DNA of 64,000 nucleotides, taken from positions 55,021 to 119,020 of the forward strand of contig JYOD01000041.1 in NCBI GenBank assembly GCA_000955785.1. The letters are read 5' to 3'. Of the stretch, positions 49,807 to 57,711 are shown one piece after another. The notes under the pieces were generated by a model, which was not told the DNA's origin, ran no database searches, and was given only the letters and a program-made list of their open reading frames with translations. The stretch comes from Burkholderiaceae bacterium 16. Lineage in GTDB: Bacteria > Pseudomonadota > Gammaproteobacteria > Burkholderiales > Burkholderiaceae. Numbering within the stretch: the first letter of the stretch is position 1; each line of letters opens with the position of its first letter. The position numbers were made by a program, and so were the translations under genes.

Positions 49807-50866
49807 GGCTTGCCACCCCGCCCACGGGCTTCAGCATGGCGACCGGCTCGTCGGCGACTTCCTGGTCGGCACGGCGGCGCAGCAGGCGGCGCACGCGCGT
49901 GATGCCCACATCATGCTGGTACAGCGTTTCATGCTCGCGCGCGTTCGGCGCCATCATCTCCAGCACCACGCGGTCCTGCTCCAGCACGTCCCAGTGCAGG
50001 CCTTCCAGGCGGTTGCGGTACAGGAAGCGCCAGACATCGCGCTCCCAGCCCTGCACGTGGCGGGTACGCCAGAAGAACACCATGCAGTGCTCCTCGTCGA
50101 CCGGCGTGGCGATGCCGACGATGCCGAACGGGCCGCCGGGGCCCACCTTGGCGCGGTAGGGAATCGCCAGCCGCAGCCACAGGGTGCCGGTCTCGCCGAA
50201 TTCCACCCAGTCGAAGTTCACGCCACGCTGGCCGGTCTTCTCGAATACCAGGCCGGTATCGGTTTCGCGCACGGCCATCACGGCCTGCTTTTCACCCGAG
50301 GCCATCGAGTGCGACACCGCATGCAGGTAGGCGCCGTGCATCGGGTCCATGACGTTATCGATGGCGTAGCGGTAGTTGCAGTCCCAGTGCGCCACGCACA
50401 GGAAGTTGCTGTGCTCGTCGCTCTCCAGTTCTTCCGGCAGGCGCAGCGCATCGGCACCGCCCTTGCCTTCCACCGGAGCGCGCTCGCCGAACCACAGGAA
50501 GATGGCGCCGGCCTTTTCCCGCACGGGGTAGCTGCGCACGCAGGTCTTGCCTTCGAGCGGGCAGCTGTCCACGGCCGGCACGCTCTTGACCTGGCCGTCG
50601 CCGCCGACTTCCACGCCGTGGTACCAGCAGGCCACGCGGTCGCCGAGGTTCCAGCCCATCGACAGGCGCGCGCCGCGGTGCGGGCAGCGGTCTTCCAGCG
50701 CGTGCACCTGGCCGGCGCCGTCGCGCCACAGCACGATGTTCTGGCCCAGGCGCGTGATGCCGATCGGCGCATGCGTCACCGCCCACGCGGCCGATACCGG
50801 ATACCAGTAGTTATGCAGGCCGGCGTTCAGGCGCGCCTCAGCACGCGCTTGCTTGTTCGATTCCAT
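49799..50866 (-). CDS. Rieske non-heme iron oxygenase, single alpha subunit
   Basis: 355 residues. The Rieske cluster ligands are C61-x-H63 (CPHRG) and C80-x2-H83 (CWYHG). The mononuclear iron site is D174-x2-H177-x4-H182 in the segment NVMDPMHGAYLH. There is no beta subunit gene nearby, so it belongs with the alpha-only oxygenases such as phthalate 4,5-dioxygenase and vanillate demethylase, which use a VanB-type reductase like the one in this operon. Substrate unknown: ring hydroxylation or O/N-demethylation are both possible. Confidence 0.92.
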   Translation of the reverse strand: MESNKQARAEARLNAGLHNYWYPVSAAWAVTHAPIGITRLGQNIVLWRDGAGQVHALEDRCPHRGARLSMGWNLGDRVACWYHGVEVGGDGQVKSVPAVDSCPLEGKTCVRSYPVREKAGAIFLWFGERAPVEGKGGADALRLPEELESDEHSNFLCVAHWDCNYRYAIDNVMDPMHGAYLHAVSHSMASGEKQAVMAVRETDTGLVFEKTGQRGVNFDWVEFGETGTLWLRLAIPYRAKVGPGGPFGIVGIATPVDEEHCMVFFWRTRHVQGWERDVWRFLYRNRLEGLHWDVLEQDRVVLEMMAPNAREHETLYQHDVGITRVRRLLRRRADQEVADEPVAMLKPVGGVASHA

Positions 50867-50985
50867 TGTTTGCTCTCTTGCGGGTACCGGATCGGATCGC
50901 TATCTCGGAAGGGCATGCCTTGTTTCGCAGCCCGTCATGACGCAATCGCGTTGATGTTCTTGAACTGCCTCTTGGCTTCAGCCTC

Positions 50986-51291
50986 TCAGGCGCCAAGGCG
51001 GCGCATTTCGGCGAGGAAGCGCTCTTCGGTCCAGGCCAGGCCATCCGCGCCCAGCAGGCCAGCGTCGTTGAACGCTCGCACGATGTCCGCCGGGCTCTTG
51101 GCACCGCCCTCGAAAGCGGCCTCCAGGGCATCGCCGAGCGCGTCTTCATAAGCGGTGGGCGCGGCGGCGCGGGTCTGCCACACGATATTGGCCACCTTGC
51201 CGGGCTGCTCGATGTGGCCCTTGCCAGCGACATTGTTCGGAGCCGGACGCTCCCAGGGCGCCAGGTTCGGGTTGTATGCGAGGTTCTCCAT
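50986..51291 (-). CDS. Small HTH-like protein of unknown function, first gene of the Rieske operon
   Basis: 101 residues starting MENLAYNPNLAPWERP, with AGGAG upstream. The N-terminal 40 residues are Pro/Asn rich and probably extended. The C-terminal half has three short helices (AYEDALGDALEAAF, SPADIVRAFNDAGL, TEERFLAEMRRLG) arranged like a recombinase-type helix-turn-helix. There is no catalytic motif. It leads the operon, 119 bases upstream of the Rieske gene and just downstream of the palindromic operator. It could be an oxygenase partner or a small regulator; neither is demonstrated. Confidence 0.72.
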   Translation of the reverse strand: MENLAYNPNLAPWERPAPNNVAGKGHIEQPGKVANIVWQTRAAAPTAYEDALGDALEAAFEGGAKSPADIVRAFNDAGLLGADGLAWTEERFLAEMRRLGA

Positions 51292-51330
51292 TGCGCTGCT
51301 CCTTTGACCTTGTTGCCAGTCTGCTGATCT

Positions 51331-51357
51331 AGCGTTTTGTTTCACCTATAAAACGCT
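51331..51357 (-). promoter_or_regulatory. Palindromic operator in front of the Rieske operon
   Basis: The core GTTTCACCTATAAAAC (51339-51354) is set in a longer inverted repeat, AGCGTTTT (51331-51338) and AAAACGCT (51350-51357). It lies 40-66 bases before the small-protein start codon. The CGTTTTGTT left flank is shared with the operator at the hydrolase gene. Proposed target of the two IclR proteins. Confidence 0.65.
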
Positions 51358-51473
51358 GATTTAAATATTGAACACAGACACCACTATAGGCAACGAAACT
51401 TTAAAAATAGAGTGGGGTTTACCCTGGAGATAAGCCGATGCCACTTGGGACTGGGCACGGGGCCGGGGACCGG

Positions 51474-51550
51474 CTGGAAGCACGCTGGAAGCACGCCGGA
51501 TACGGGCCGGATACGGGCCGGATGCGGGCCGGATACGGGCCGGATGCGGG
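51474..51550. repeat. Seven in-phase 11-bp tandem repeats
   Basis: Two copies of CTGGAAGCACG (51474-51495) are followed without a gap by five copies of CCGGATACGGG/CCGGATGCGGG (51496-51550), all with an 11-base period. This accounts for much of the 326-bp spacer 51292-51617 between the operon start and the hydrolase gene; no protein-coding gene is credible there. The period is close to one DNA turn. Confidence 0.9.
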
Positions 51551-51617
51551 CTGGGAAAAGCGGTGCGGAAAGGCGCGGCACGGCTGCGCGCAGCCGTATC
51601 CGCGCCCGGTGGCTGTG

Positions 51618-52505
51618 TCAGGCGAGCGCGCCCACGCTGCGAATCCAGCGGGCGACAGAACCTGCCTGCTCCACATAGCAGGCATGACCGGCATCGGGCA
51701 CCAGTTCGAACGGCAAGGCGAAGCGTTCCGCCAGCGCCGCGCATCCTGGCGGCGGCGTCACGATATCCAGGGCACCACAGCCGACCCGCGCACTGACGCC
51801 AGGGTCCCGACGCGCGAGGTAAGCGCCGATATCGTCTCCGCACAGCATCGCCACGGCTTGCCGGTAGCCGTCCGGGTCCAGGCGGCGCATATTCCAGCGC
51901 ACCCAGGCCTGCGCATCGGCGCCGGCCGCGGCGCTCAGCAGGCGGCCCGGACCACGCTCGGCCAGGCCCTCCACTCCCACTGCCGCAAGTGCGTCGAGCC
52001 GCTGGCGGGCCACCTCTTTTGCCTTGTCAGCCTTGCCGGGACCGCCGTAGCCCTGGGCCGGGCTGAGCAGCAGCAGCTGTCCGGGAAGCTGCGCCGGGCC
52101 CGCTTGCGCCACATAGGCCGCCGCCATCAACGCGCCGAGCGAATGGCCGACGATTACATCGGGCCGCACATCCAGTGCGCGCAGCAGGCCCGCCAGGCTC
52201 CGGGCGTAGTCGGCTGCCGTGGGCGCAGCGGTTTGCAACGCTTGCGAATTGCCATAACCGGGTGCATCCCACGCGATCACACGGGCATCGGCCGCCAGCA
52301 GGCTCGCGCATGGCAACCAGGAAGCCGCTCCGGAACTGATGCCATGCAACAGCACCACGACCGGCCCGTGGCTTCCGCCGCGACGGTAAGCGATTTGCGC
52401 GCTGTCGCTGCCGGTAGCCACTCGCCGCTCCATAAAGCCGGTGTCGAGCGCCCGGAGCAGCGCTGCCGCAGGCTGAGTTGCCTGGGATGGGTCGTTTTGT
52501 TCCAT
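51618..52505 (-). CDS. Alpha/beta-fold hydrolase
   Basis: 295 residues. The oxyanion segment is VVLLHGISSGAASW, the nucleophile elbow is VGHSLGALMAAA (Ser), an acid is near ALDIVTPPPG, and the catalytic His is in PDAGHACYVEQ. It resembles MhpC/meta-cleavage-product hydrolases and enol-lactone hydrolases. The annotated start MEQNDPSQAT at 52505 lies inside the palindromic operator and lacks a ribosome site, so the true start may be the Met 24 codons later (MERRVATGSD). It is separated from the Rieske operon by the 11-bp repeats. Confidence 0.85.
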   Translation of the reverse strand: MEQNDPSQATQPAAALLRALDTGFMERRVATGSDSAQIAYRRGGSHGPVVVLLHGISSGAASWLPCASLLAADARVIAWDAPGYGNSQALQTAAPTAADYARSLAGLLRALDVRPDVIVGHSLGALMAAAYVAQAGPAQLPGQLLLLSPAQGYGGPGKADKAKEVARQRLDALAAVGVEGLAERGPGRLLSAAAGADAQAWVRWNMRRLDPDGYRQAVAMLCGDDIGAYLARRDPGVSARVGCGALDIVTPPPGCAALAERFALPFELVPDAGHACYVEQAGSVARWIRSVGALA

Positions 52506-52533
52506 ATATGAAACCGTAGTTTGCGAATAAAAC
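52493..52533 (-). promoter_or_regulatory. Palindromic operator overlapping the hydrolase start
   Basis: GTTCCATATATGAAAC (52499-52514) is an almost perfect palindrome, preceded by CGTTTT as at the Rieske-operon site. A second, imperfect GTTTGCGAATAAAAC lies at 52519-52533. The core covers the annotated hydrolase start codon. The rest of the 491-bp divergent spacer up to the porin holds no gene. Confidence 0.65.
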
Positions 52534-52866
52534 CCAGGAAATATAGACCGCCTGCTTCCGGAAATTGATCAGGGTTAACCCCTTGCAAAAAAAACTTCCG
52601 GAAAACGCAACGCTGTCACGTTTTGGTGCTGGCGGACATGCGCCGGCAAGCTGGCTATCGCCGGTCCCAGCGGCCGTGCGGTTTGCCAGCGCACGGCGGG
52701 GTCTCGCCCTACCGAACCATCGCACCGTTCTTGTGCACCGCTGTGCCGCGGATGCCGCTTATGCGGCGCTATCTCGTCGCTTCTCCACATCACTAGGGAT
52801 TTCCCGCCCATGTTTTTCCGGAATTGAACGGCTATATTTTGCTCGTTGTTTCTTATGTAATTTGAT

Positions 52867-52882
52867 GTTTCATATATAAAAC
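52867..52882 (+). promoter_or_regulatory. Palindromic operator in front of the porin gene
   Basis: GTTTCATATATAAAAC, the closest match to the shared consensus, with TTTTGT on the far side as in the other copies when read on the opposite strand. A possible -35 TTGTTT lies about 17-19 bases upstream of its CATATA, so the site may cover the -10 region of the porin promoter, as expected for repression. Confidence 0.65.
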
Positions 52883-52996
52883 AAAAAGCCGGGACGTGCA
52901 CAACCCGAGATGCACCCATCCGGCCCGGGTAATGGTCTGGCGAAGCATGGCGACGCCAACGAAACGATACGGTGGACAAGGAAGAGGAATCGATCA

Positions 52997-54094
52997 ATGA
53001 AACTTGGACGGATTGCGCTGGCTGCCCTTGCAGCCGCGGTACCCCTGCTGGCCTCGGCCCAATCGACGGTGACGCTGTACGGCGTGGTCGATACCGGCGT
53101 CGAGTACGTCAACAATATTGGCGCGGCAAAGGACAACGTGTTCCGCATGAACACCCTGACCGGGACGGTGCCGTCACGTTGGGGCATCCGCGGCACGGGG
53201 GACCTGGGCGGCGGCCTCAAGAGCCTGTTCGTGCTCGAATCCGGTTTCGCGCCAGACTCCGGCACGTCCAACCAGGGCGGCCGGCTGTTCGGCAGGCAAG
53301 CCTTGGTGGGCCTCTCCGGCCCCTGGGGCCAGGTGGCCCTGGGCCGCCAGTACACCATGCTGTTCTGGGCCACGCTGGACCCGGACATCCTCGGTCCCAA
53401 CGTGTACGGCTCTGGCTCGCTCGACAGCTATCTGCCGAACGCGCGCGCCGACAACGCCGTTTCCTACAAGGGCACGTTTGGCGGTTTCACGCTGGGCGCC
53501 ACCTATAGCTTTGGCCGCGATACGGTGAATGCGGGTCCGAGCCCGGCCGGCACCAATTGCGCAGGCGAAAATCCGGCCGACTCAAAGGCTTGCCGCGAAT
53601 GGTCGGCATTGCTCCAGTATGACAACAAGTGGTGGGGCGTGGCAGCGGCCTATGACTCGCTGCGCGGCGGACCCGGGGCATTCGGCGGCCTGACCAGGAG
53701 CAACCAGTCGGATGACCGGCTCTCGCTCAACGGCTATGTGCTGCTGTCCAAGACCAAGATGGGCCTGGGCGTGATCCGCCGCAACAACGATGGCAGCCCG
53801 ACGCCGCGCAGCGACCTCTGGTACGCCGGCCTGGCGTATGACATCACGCCCGCGTTCACGCTGGCCGGCCAGGTCTACTACCTCAAGTTTCACAACAGCG
53901 ACAACAAGGCGATGCTGTACGCGCTGCGTGGTACCTACGCCTTCTCCAAGCGCACCTCCGTGTATGCCACGGCCGGCTTCATCGACAACGGCGGCCAGCT
54001 CGCCCAGTCGGTCAGCGGCGCCCAGACGGGCTCCAACCCCAAGCCCGGCGGCAACCAGCTGGGCACGATGATCGGCATCAAGCACACGTTCTAA
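52997..54094 (+). CDS. Outer-membrane porin (Gram-negative porin, OmpC/Omp32-like)
   Basis: 365 residues from the start MKLGRIALAAL (GAGG upstream), with a signal peptide ending ASA before QSTVTLYGVVDTGVEY, the invariant opening of Burkholderiales trimeric porins. GGRLFGRQALVGLSGPWG is the usual loop before the constriction, and the final IGIKHTF ends in Phe, as needed for outer-membrane assembly. It faces away from the hydrolase, carries the island operator and precedes the TctC gene. Likely lets the island's substrate cross the outer membrane. Confidence 0.95.
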   Translation: MKLGRIALAALAAAVPLLASAQSTVTLYGVVDTGVEYVNNIGAAKDNVFRMNTLTGTVPSRWGIRGTGDLGGGLKSLFVLESGFAPDSGTSNQGGRLFGRQALVGLSGPWGQVALGRQYTMLFWATLDPDILGPNVYGSGSLDSYLPNARADNAVSYKGTFGGFTLGATYSFGRDTVNAGPSPAGTNCAGENPADSKACREWSALLQYDNKWWGVAAAYDSLRGGPGAFGGLTRSNQSDDRLSLNGYVLLSKTKMGLGVIRRNNDGSPTPRSDLWYAGLAYDITPAFTLAGQVYYLKFHNSDNKAMLYALRGTYAFSKRTSVYATAGFIDNGGQLAQSVSGAQTGSNPKPGGNQLGTMIGIKHTF

Positions 54095-54120
54095 AGCCCG
54101 TGCGCCGCCACGCGGCGCAA

Positions 54121-54149
54121 GCCGGATGGAACGGATCGTCCCATCCGGC
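54121..54149 (+). promoter_or_regulatory. Hairpin between porin and TctC genes
   Basis: GCCGGATGG (54121-54129) and CCATCCGGC (54141-54149) form a perfect 9-bp stem with an 11-base loop, 26 bases after the porin stop and without a T-run. It may stabilise the porin message and lower downstream read-through. Confidence 0.55.
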
Positions 54150-54176
54150 GCGAAGTCTACCTAGAGGCGTCTCATC

Positions 54177-55160
54177 ATGAAGTTTGCAACCCGCAACCTG
54201 TTTGCTGCCCTCGCAGCCACGGCCGCCGTGATGGCGGCAGGCACCGCCTGCGCGCAGGCCTATCCCAACAAACCCATTACGCTGGTCGTCGCCTACCCCG
54301 CCGGCGGCGATACCGACGTGCTGGCCCGCCTGCTCGCGGAAAAGCTCTCCGCGCGCCTGCACCAGTCCGTCGTGGTCGAAAACCGCACCGGCGCGGCCGG
54401 CACGATCGGCAGCGCTTACGTCGCCAAGGCCGCGCCCGATGGCTATACCTTGCTGGTCGCGCCCAACACGGTCGCCATCGCGCCGCTGGTGCTCAAGAGC
54501 GGCACCGGGGCCGCCTACGACGTGCGCAACGATTTCACGCCCATTGCGCAGATCGGCATCCAGTCGCTCTTCGTGGTCGTCAATAAGAACTCCGGGATCA
54601 CCAAGCTGCCCGACCTGGTCGCACGCGCCAAGTCCGGCAGCCTGCAAACCTACGCCAGTCCGGGCAACGGCTCGCCCATGCACATTCTTGGCGAGCTGTT
54701 CAACAAGGCGGCTGGCGTGAAGATCTCGCAGGTGCCGTATCGCGGCACGGCGCCGGCGGTGGTCGACGTGCTGGGCGGCCAGGTGCCGATGACCTACTCC
54801 ACGCTCGGCGCGGTGGGCCAGTACATCACTGCCGGCAGCATCGTGCCGCTGGCCGTGGCCGACCTGAAGCGCTCGCCGTTCGCACCGAACGTGCCGACGC
54901 TGCTCGAACTGGGCTACAAGGATGTGGACGTCGGCGCCTGGCAGGCGCTGCTGGCGCCGAAGGGGCTTTCGCCGGAGTTGGTGAAGACGCTGAACGCCCA
55001 CGTCAACGACATCCTGAAGATGCCCGACGTGGTAGCGCGCATGGCCACCATCGCGGTCACGCCCGTTGGCGGCGAACCCGGCACGCTGGGCAAGCTGATC
55101 GCGTCCGATTCGACACGCTATGCAAAGATCGTCAAGGAGTTCGGCATCCAGGCTGACTGA
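54177..55160 (+). CDS. Tripartite tricarboxylate transporter substrate-binding protein (TctC/Bug family)
   Basis: 327-residue periplasmic binding protein. The signal peptide ends near ACAQA before YPNKPITLVVAYPAGGDTD, the Bug-family start. The ligand loops PAGGDTDVLAR and ASPGNGSPMHILGELFN are typical. No TctA/TctB membrane genes are nearby, a common situation for the many orphan Bug proteins of this order. It is cotranscribed with the porin and presumably binds the island's substrate or senses it. Confidence 0.93.
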   Translation: MKFATRNLFAALAATAAVMAAGTACAQAYPNKPITLVVAYPAGGDTDVLARLLAEKLSARLHQSVVVENRTGAAGTIGSAYVAKAAPDGYTLLVAPNTVAIAPLVLKSGTGAAYDVRNDFTPIAQIGIQSLFVVVNKNSGITKLPDLVARAKSGSLQTYASPGNGSPMHILGELFNKAAGVKISQVPYRGTAPAVVDVLGGQVPMTYSTLGAVGQYITAGSIVPLAVADLKRSPFAPNVPTLLELGYKDVDVGAWQALLAPKGLSPELVKTLNAHVNDILKMPDVVARMATIAVTPVGGEPGTLGKLIASDSTRYAKIVKEFGIQAD

Positions 55161-55177
55161 CGCGAACAGGCGATGAC

Positions 55178-55205
55178 GGCCCGCCCCTTCCGGCGGGCCG
55201 CTTTT
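55178..55205 (+). terminator. Terminator after the porin-TctC unit
   Basis: GGCCCGCC (55178-55185), a 6-base loop, GGCGGGCC (55192-55199), then GCTTTTC. It starts 17 bases past the TctC stop. Confidence 0.75.
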
Positions 55206-55230
55206 CGTTGATTTTTCGCTTACACCGTGA

Positions 55231-56352
55231 CTAGCGCTGCCCGAAGCTGGCATCGAAAAACAGATCCTTGTACTCGCGCGGCTGCGAACGCCAGTACTGC
55301 TTCGGCGCATGGACCTGCGCGCCAAGCCTGGCCGCGGCGTGCCACGGCCAGCGCGGATCGTAGAGCATGGCGCGCGCCAGCGAAACCGCATCCGCTTCGC
55401 CGTTGGCGATGATGGCTTCGGCCTGCTCGGGCTCGGTGATGAGCCCCACCGCGATGGTCGGCAAGCCGACCTCGGCCTTGACCCGCTGCGCATAGGGCAC
55501 CTGGTAGCCGGGCCCCAGCTTGATGGCCTGCGCCGGCGAGACACCGCCGGTAGTCACGTGGATCGCCGCGCAGCCACGCGCCTTGAGCGCCTTCGACAGC
55601 GCCACCGTGCCTTCGATATCCCAACCGCCGGGCACCCAGTCGGTGGCCGAGATGCGTGCCCAGACCGGCTTGTCGGCGGGAAATGCCGCGCGCACCGCGT
55701 CGAACACCTCGATGGGGAAACGCATGCGGTTCTCCAGGCTGCCGCCATACTCGTCCTCGCGCTTGTTAGCCAGCGGCGACAGGAACTGATGCAGCAGGTA
55801 GCCATGCGCGAAATGCAGTTCGATGCCGTCGAGCCCGAGACGCGCCGCGCGAACGGCGGCGGCGACGAAATCGTCGCGCACCTTGTCCATGCCTGCGCGA
55901 TCCAGCGCCAGCGGCGCATCCTCGCCCTCCGCGTGCGGCACAGCGGATGGCGCCACCGTCTTCCAGCCCAGCGGCTGGTCGGGCCGTATCTGGCTGCCGC
56001 CGTCCCAGGGGGCATGGCTGGATGCCTTGCGCCCCGCATGGGCAAGCTGTATCGCAAGTGCAATCGGCGCGTGCGCCCTGGCTGCGCTGATCACTTTTCC
56101 AAGGGCCGCCTCATTCCCATCCGAATAGAGGCCAAGATCCCCCGGCGTGATGCGCCCTTCCGGCGACACGGCAGATGCCTCGATGATCATCATTCCGGCG
56201 CCGGACAGCGCGAGCTGGCCGAGATGAATCATGTGCCAGTCGCCGGCCGAGCCGTCCTCGGCGGAGTACTGGCACATTGGCGCGATCACGATGCGGTTTT
56301 CCAACCGCAGATTGCCAATGGATAAGGGTTGGAATAACCGGCTTTGACTCAT
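55231..56352 (-). CDS. NADH:flavin oxidoreductase, old yellow enzyme (YqjM/xenobiotic reductase type)
   Basis: 373-residue FMN enzyme. Motifs are IVIAPMCQYSAEDGSAGDWH (with the Cys that tunes the flavin in the YqjM group), AIQLAHAGRKAS, ELHFAHGYLLHQFLSPL and SLARAMLYDPRWPWHAA. It reduces activated C=C bonds of enones or nitro compounds using NAD(P)H. It is third in the TetR-MFS-OYE unit, an arrangement like NemR-NemA electrophile defence. It is homologous to the C-terminal half of the aryl-CoA monooxygenase/reductase in this window. Confidence 0.93.
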   Translation of the reverse strand: MSQSRLFQPLSIGNLRLENRIVIAPMCQYSAEDGSAGDWHMIHLGQLALSGAGMMIIEASAVSPEGRITPGDLGLYSDGNEAALGKVISAARAHAPIALAIQLAHAGRKASSHAPWDGGSQIRPDQPLGWKTVAPSAVPHAEGEDAPLALDRAGMDKVRDDFVAAAVRAARLGLDGIELHFAHGYLLHQFLSPLANKREDEYGGSLENRMRFPIEVFDAVRAAFPADKPVWARISATDWVPGGWDIEGTVALSKALKARGCAAIHVTTGGVSPAQAIKLGPGYQVPYAQRVKAEVGLPTIAVGLITEPEQAEAIIANGEADAVSLARAMLYDPRWPWHAAARLGAQVHAPKQYWRSQPREYKDLFFDASFGQR

Positions 56353-56436
56353 GGGAACGACTCCTTGCTGTTTTTCCTGGCGTTTGTCTGTGGCGTGCGT
56401 GGCGCCCGTCCATTCTAGGACGCCTTCCTGTTTTCA

Positions 56437-57663
56437 TCAGGACGCGGCAACTGGCTGCGGCTTGCGCCCCGTGAGGATGTCGGCGGTCAGCGCCAGGGCC
56501 AGCGCCACCGCGCCGCACAGGAAGATCAGCGCATAGTTGTTGTGCGAAAGCGTGAACAGGTAGGAGTAGCCGTAGCCGGCGAGGGCCTGGAACAAGGCAA
56601 AGGCCGTGGTGGCGCGGCTCCACACGGCGCGCTGCTCGATATGGTCGTGCGGCACCATTTCCTGGATACGCCCAAGCACCAGCGGCACGATGCCGGGCGT
56701 GAAAATGCCCAGGGCCACGGTGGCGACGCCAATGAGAATCGGGTTGCCGGACAAGGCAAGCGTGGCTACGGCAATCGCCTGCAGCAGCAACGCGATGCGA
56801 TAAGCCGGGCCGAAGCCGGTGCGATCAGCCACATTGCCGCACACGACAGGTCCCGCGATGGCCGCGACACCGTACAAGACCCAGTACCCGGCACCGGTCT
56901 CCGCACCCCGGCCCAGCCCGCGCGCCACATAGTCCACCAGCAGCACCATGGCGGGCACAAGCCCGAGCGCGTTCGCGGCGTACTGGGCATACAACACGCG
57001 CAATGCCGTGTTCCCGCGCCTGACCGGCTGCGTACCGGCACCCGGTGCCGGCGCTGCCGGGGCCGAGCCCGGCCAGCCGAACCAGCTCACGGCGGTCAGG
57101 ATGGCCGCGAACACGCCGAGACCGATCCAAGTGTTCTTCAAACCCAGCTGCAACAACCTGGGAATGATGGTGCCCGAGGCCGCAATGCCGAGTCCGAGCC
57201 CCAGGAAGATCATGCCGCTGGCAAAGCCGCGCCGGGCGGGTGGGATATACGGCAGGATCGTGGTCGCCACCAGCACCATGATGGCGCCGCCCGAGACGCC
57301 GGACGCGAAGCGCCAGGCAAAGAACCAGCTCACCGACAACGGGTACGCGCAGGCAAAGAAGGCGGCCGTTGCGATCAGCATCAACAGCCGCAACGCATGG
57401 CGGTTGGATAGCGCATTGGCAATGGGACGACCCAGCAGCGCCCCGGCCAGGTAGCCGGCGAAATTCGCCGCGCCGAGCGTCACCGCCTGCGACGACGTGA
57501 ACCAATGCGCCTGGATCAGCGGCGGAATCAGCGGCGTGTAGGCGAAGCGCGCGAGGCCAATGGCTACCAGGCTGCCGCACAACCCGGCGAGAGTGGCGAA
57601 CAGTGCGCGGGCATCGAGTGTCGACGCCATGGGGCTTGGGATCGTGGCTGTGTTTTCAGACAT
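56437..57663 (-). CDS. YbfB/YjiJ-family MFS transporter
   Basis: 408 residues with 12 membrane segments. The N-terminal segment GLARFAYTPLIPPLIQAHWF is the hallmark of the YbfB/YjiJ group, followed by ANFAGYLAGALLGRPIANAL. The second half includes LVDYVARGLGRGAETGAGYW and NVADRTGFGPAYR. It lies between the TetR and OYE genes with gaps of 48 and 84 bases, so it is probably the efflux part of the same response. Confidence 0.9.
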   Translation of the reverse strand: MSENTATIPSPMASTLDARALFATLAGLCGSLVAIGLARFAYTPLIPPLIQAHWFTSSQAVTLGAANFAGYLAGALLGRPIANALSNRHALRLLMLIATAAFFACAYPLSVSWFFAWRFASGVSGGAIMVLVATTILPYIPPARRGFASGMIFLGLGLGIAASGTIIPRLLQLGLKNTWIGLGVFAAILTAVSWFGWPGSAPAAPAPGAGTQPVRRGNTALRVLYAQYAANALGLVPAMVLLVDYVARGLGRGAETGAGYWVLYGVAAIAGPVVCGNVADRTGFGPAYRIALLLQAIAVATLALSGNPILIGVATVALGIFTPGIVPLVLGRIQEMVPHDHIEQRAVWSRATTAFALFQALAGYGYSYLFTLSHNNYALIFLCGAVALALALTADILTGRKPQPVAAS

Positions 57664-57711
57664 GATGCATCCTGCGGATTCGATATGTGGTTCGCTGTGC
57701 CGGCGTGCGGC

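Noticed and set aside
51361..51430. Sigma70 promoter assignment for the Rieske operon (TATAGT or AATATT candidates)
   Set aside because: Several weak combinations are possible and none has both a good -35 and spacing, so no promoter was called.
51384..51694. Leftward and rightward frames over the 11-bp repeats (Pro/Arg/Ile-rich peptides)
   Set aside because: All frames are open there because of the repeat composition; none has a credible start or family.
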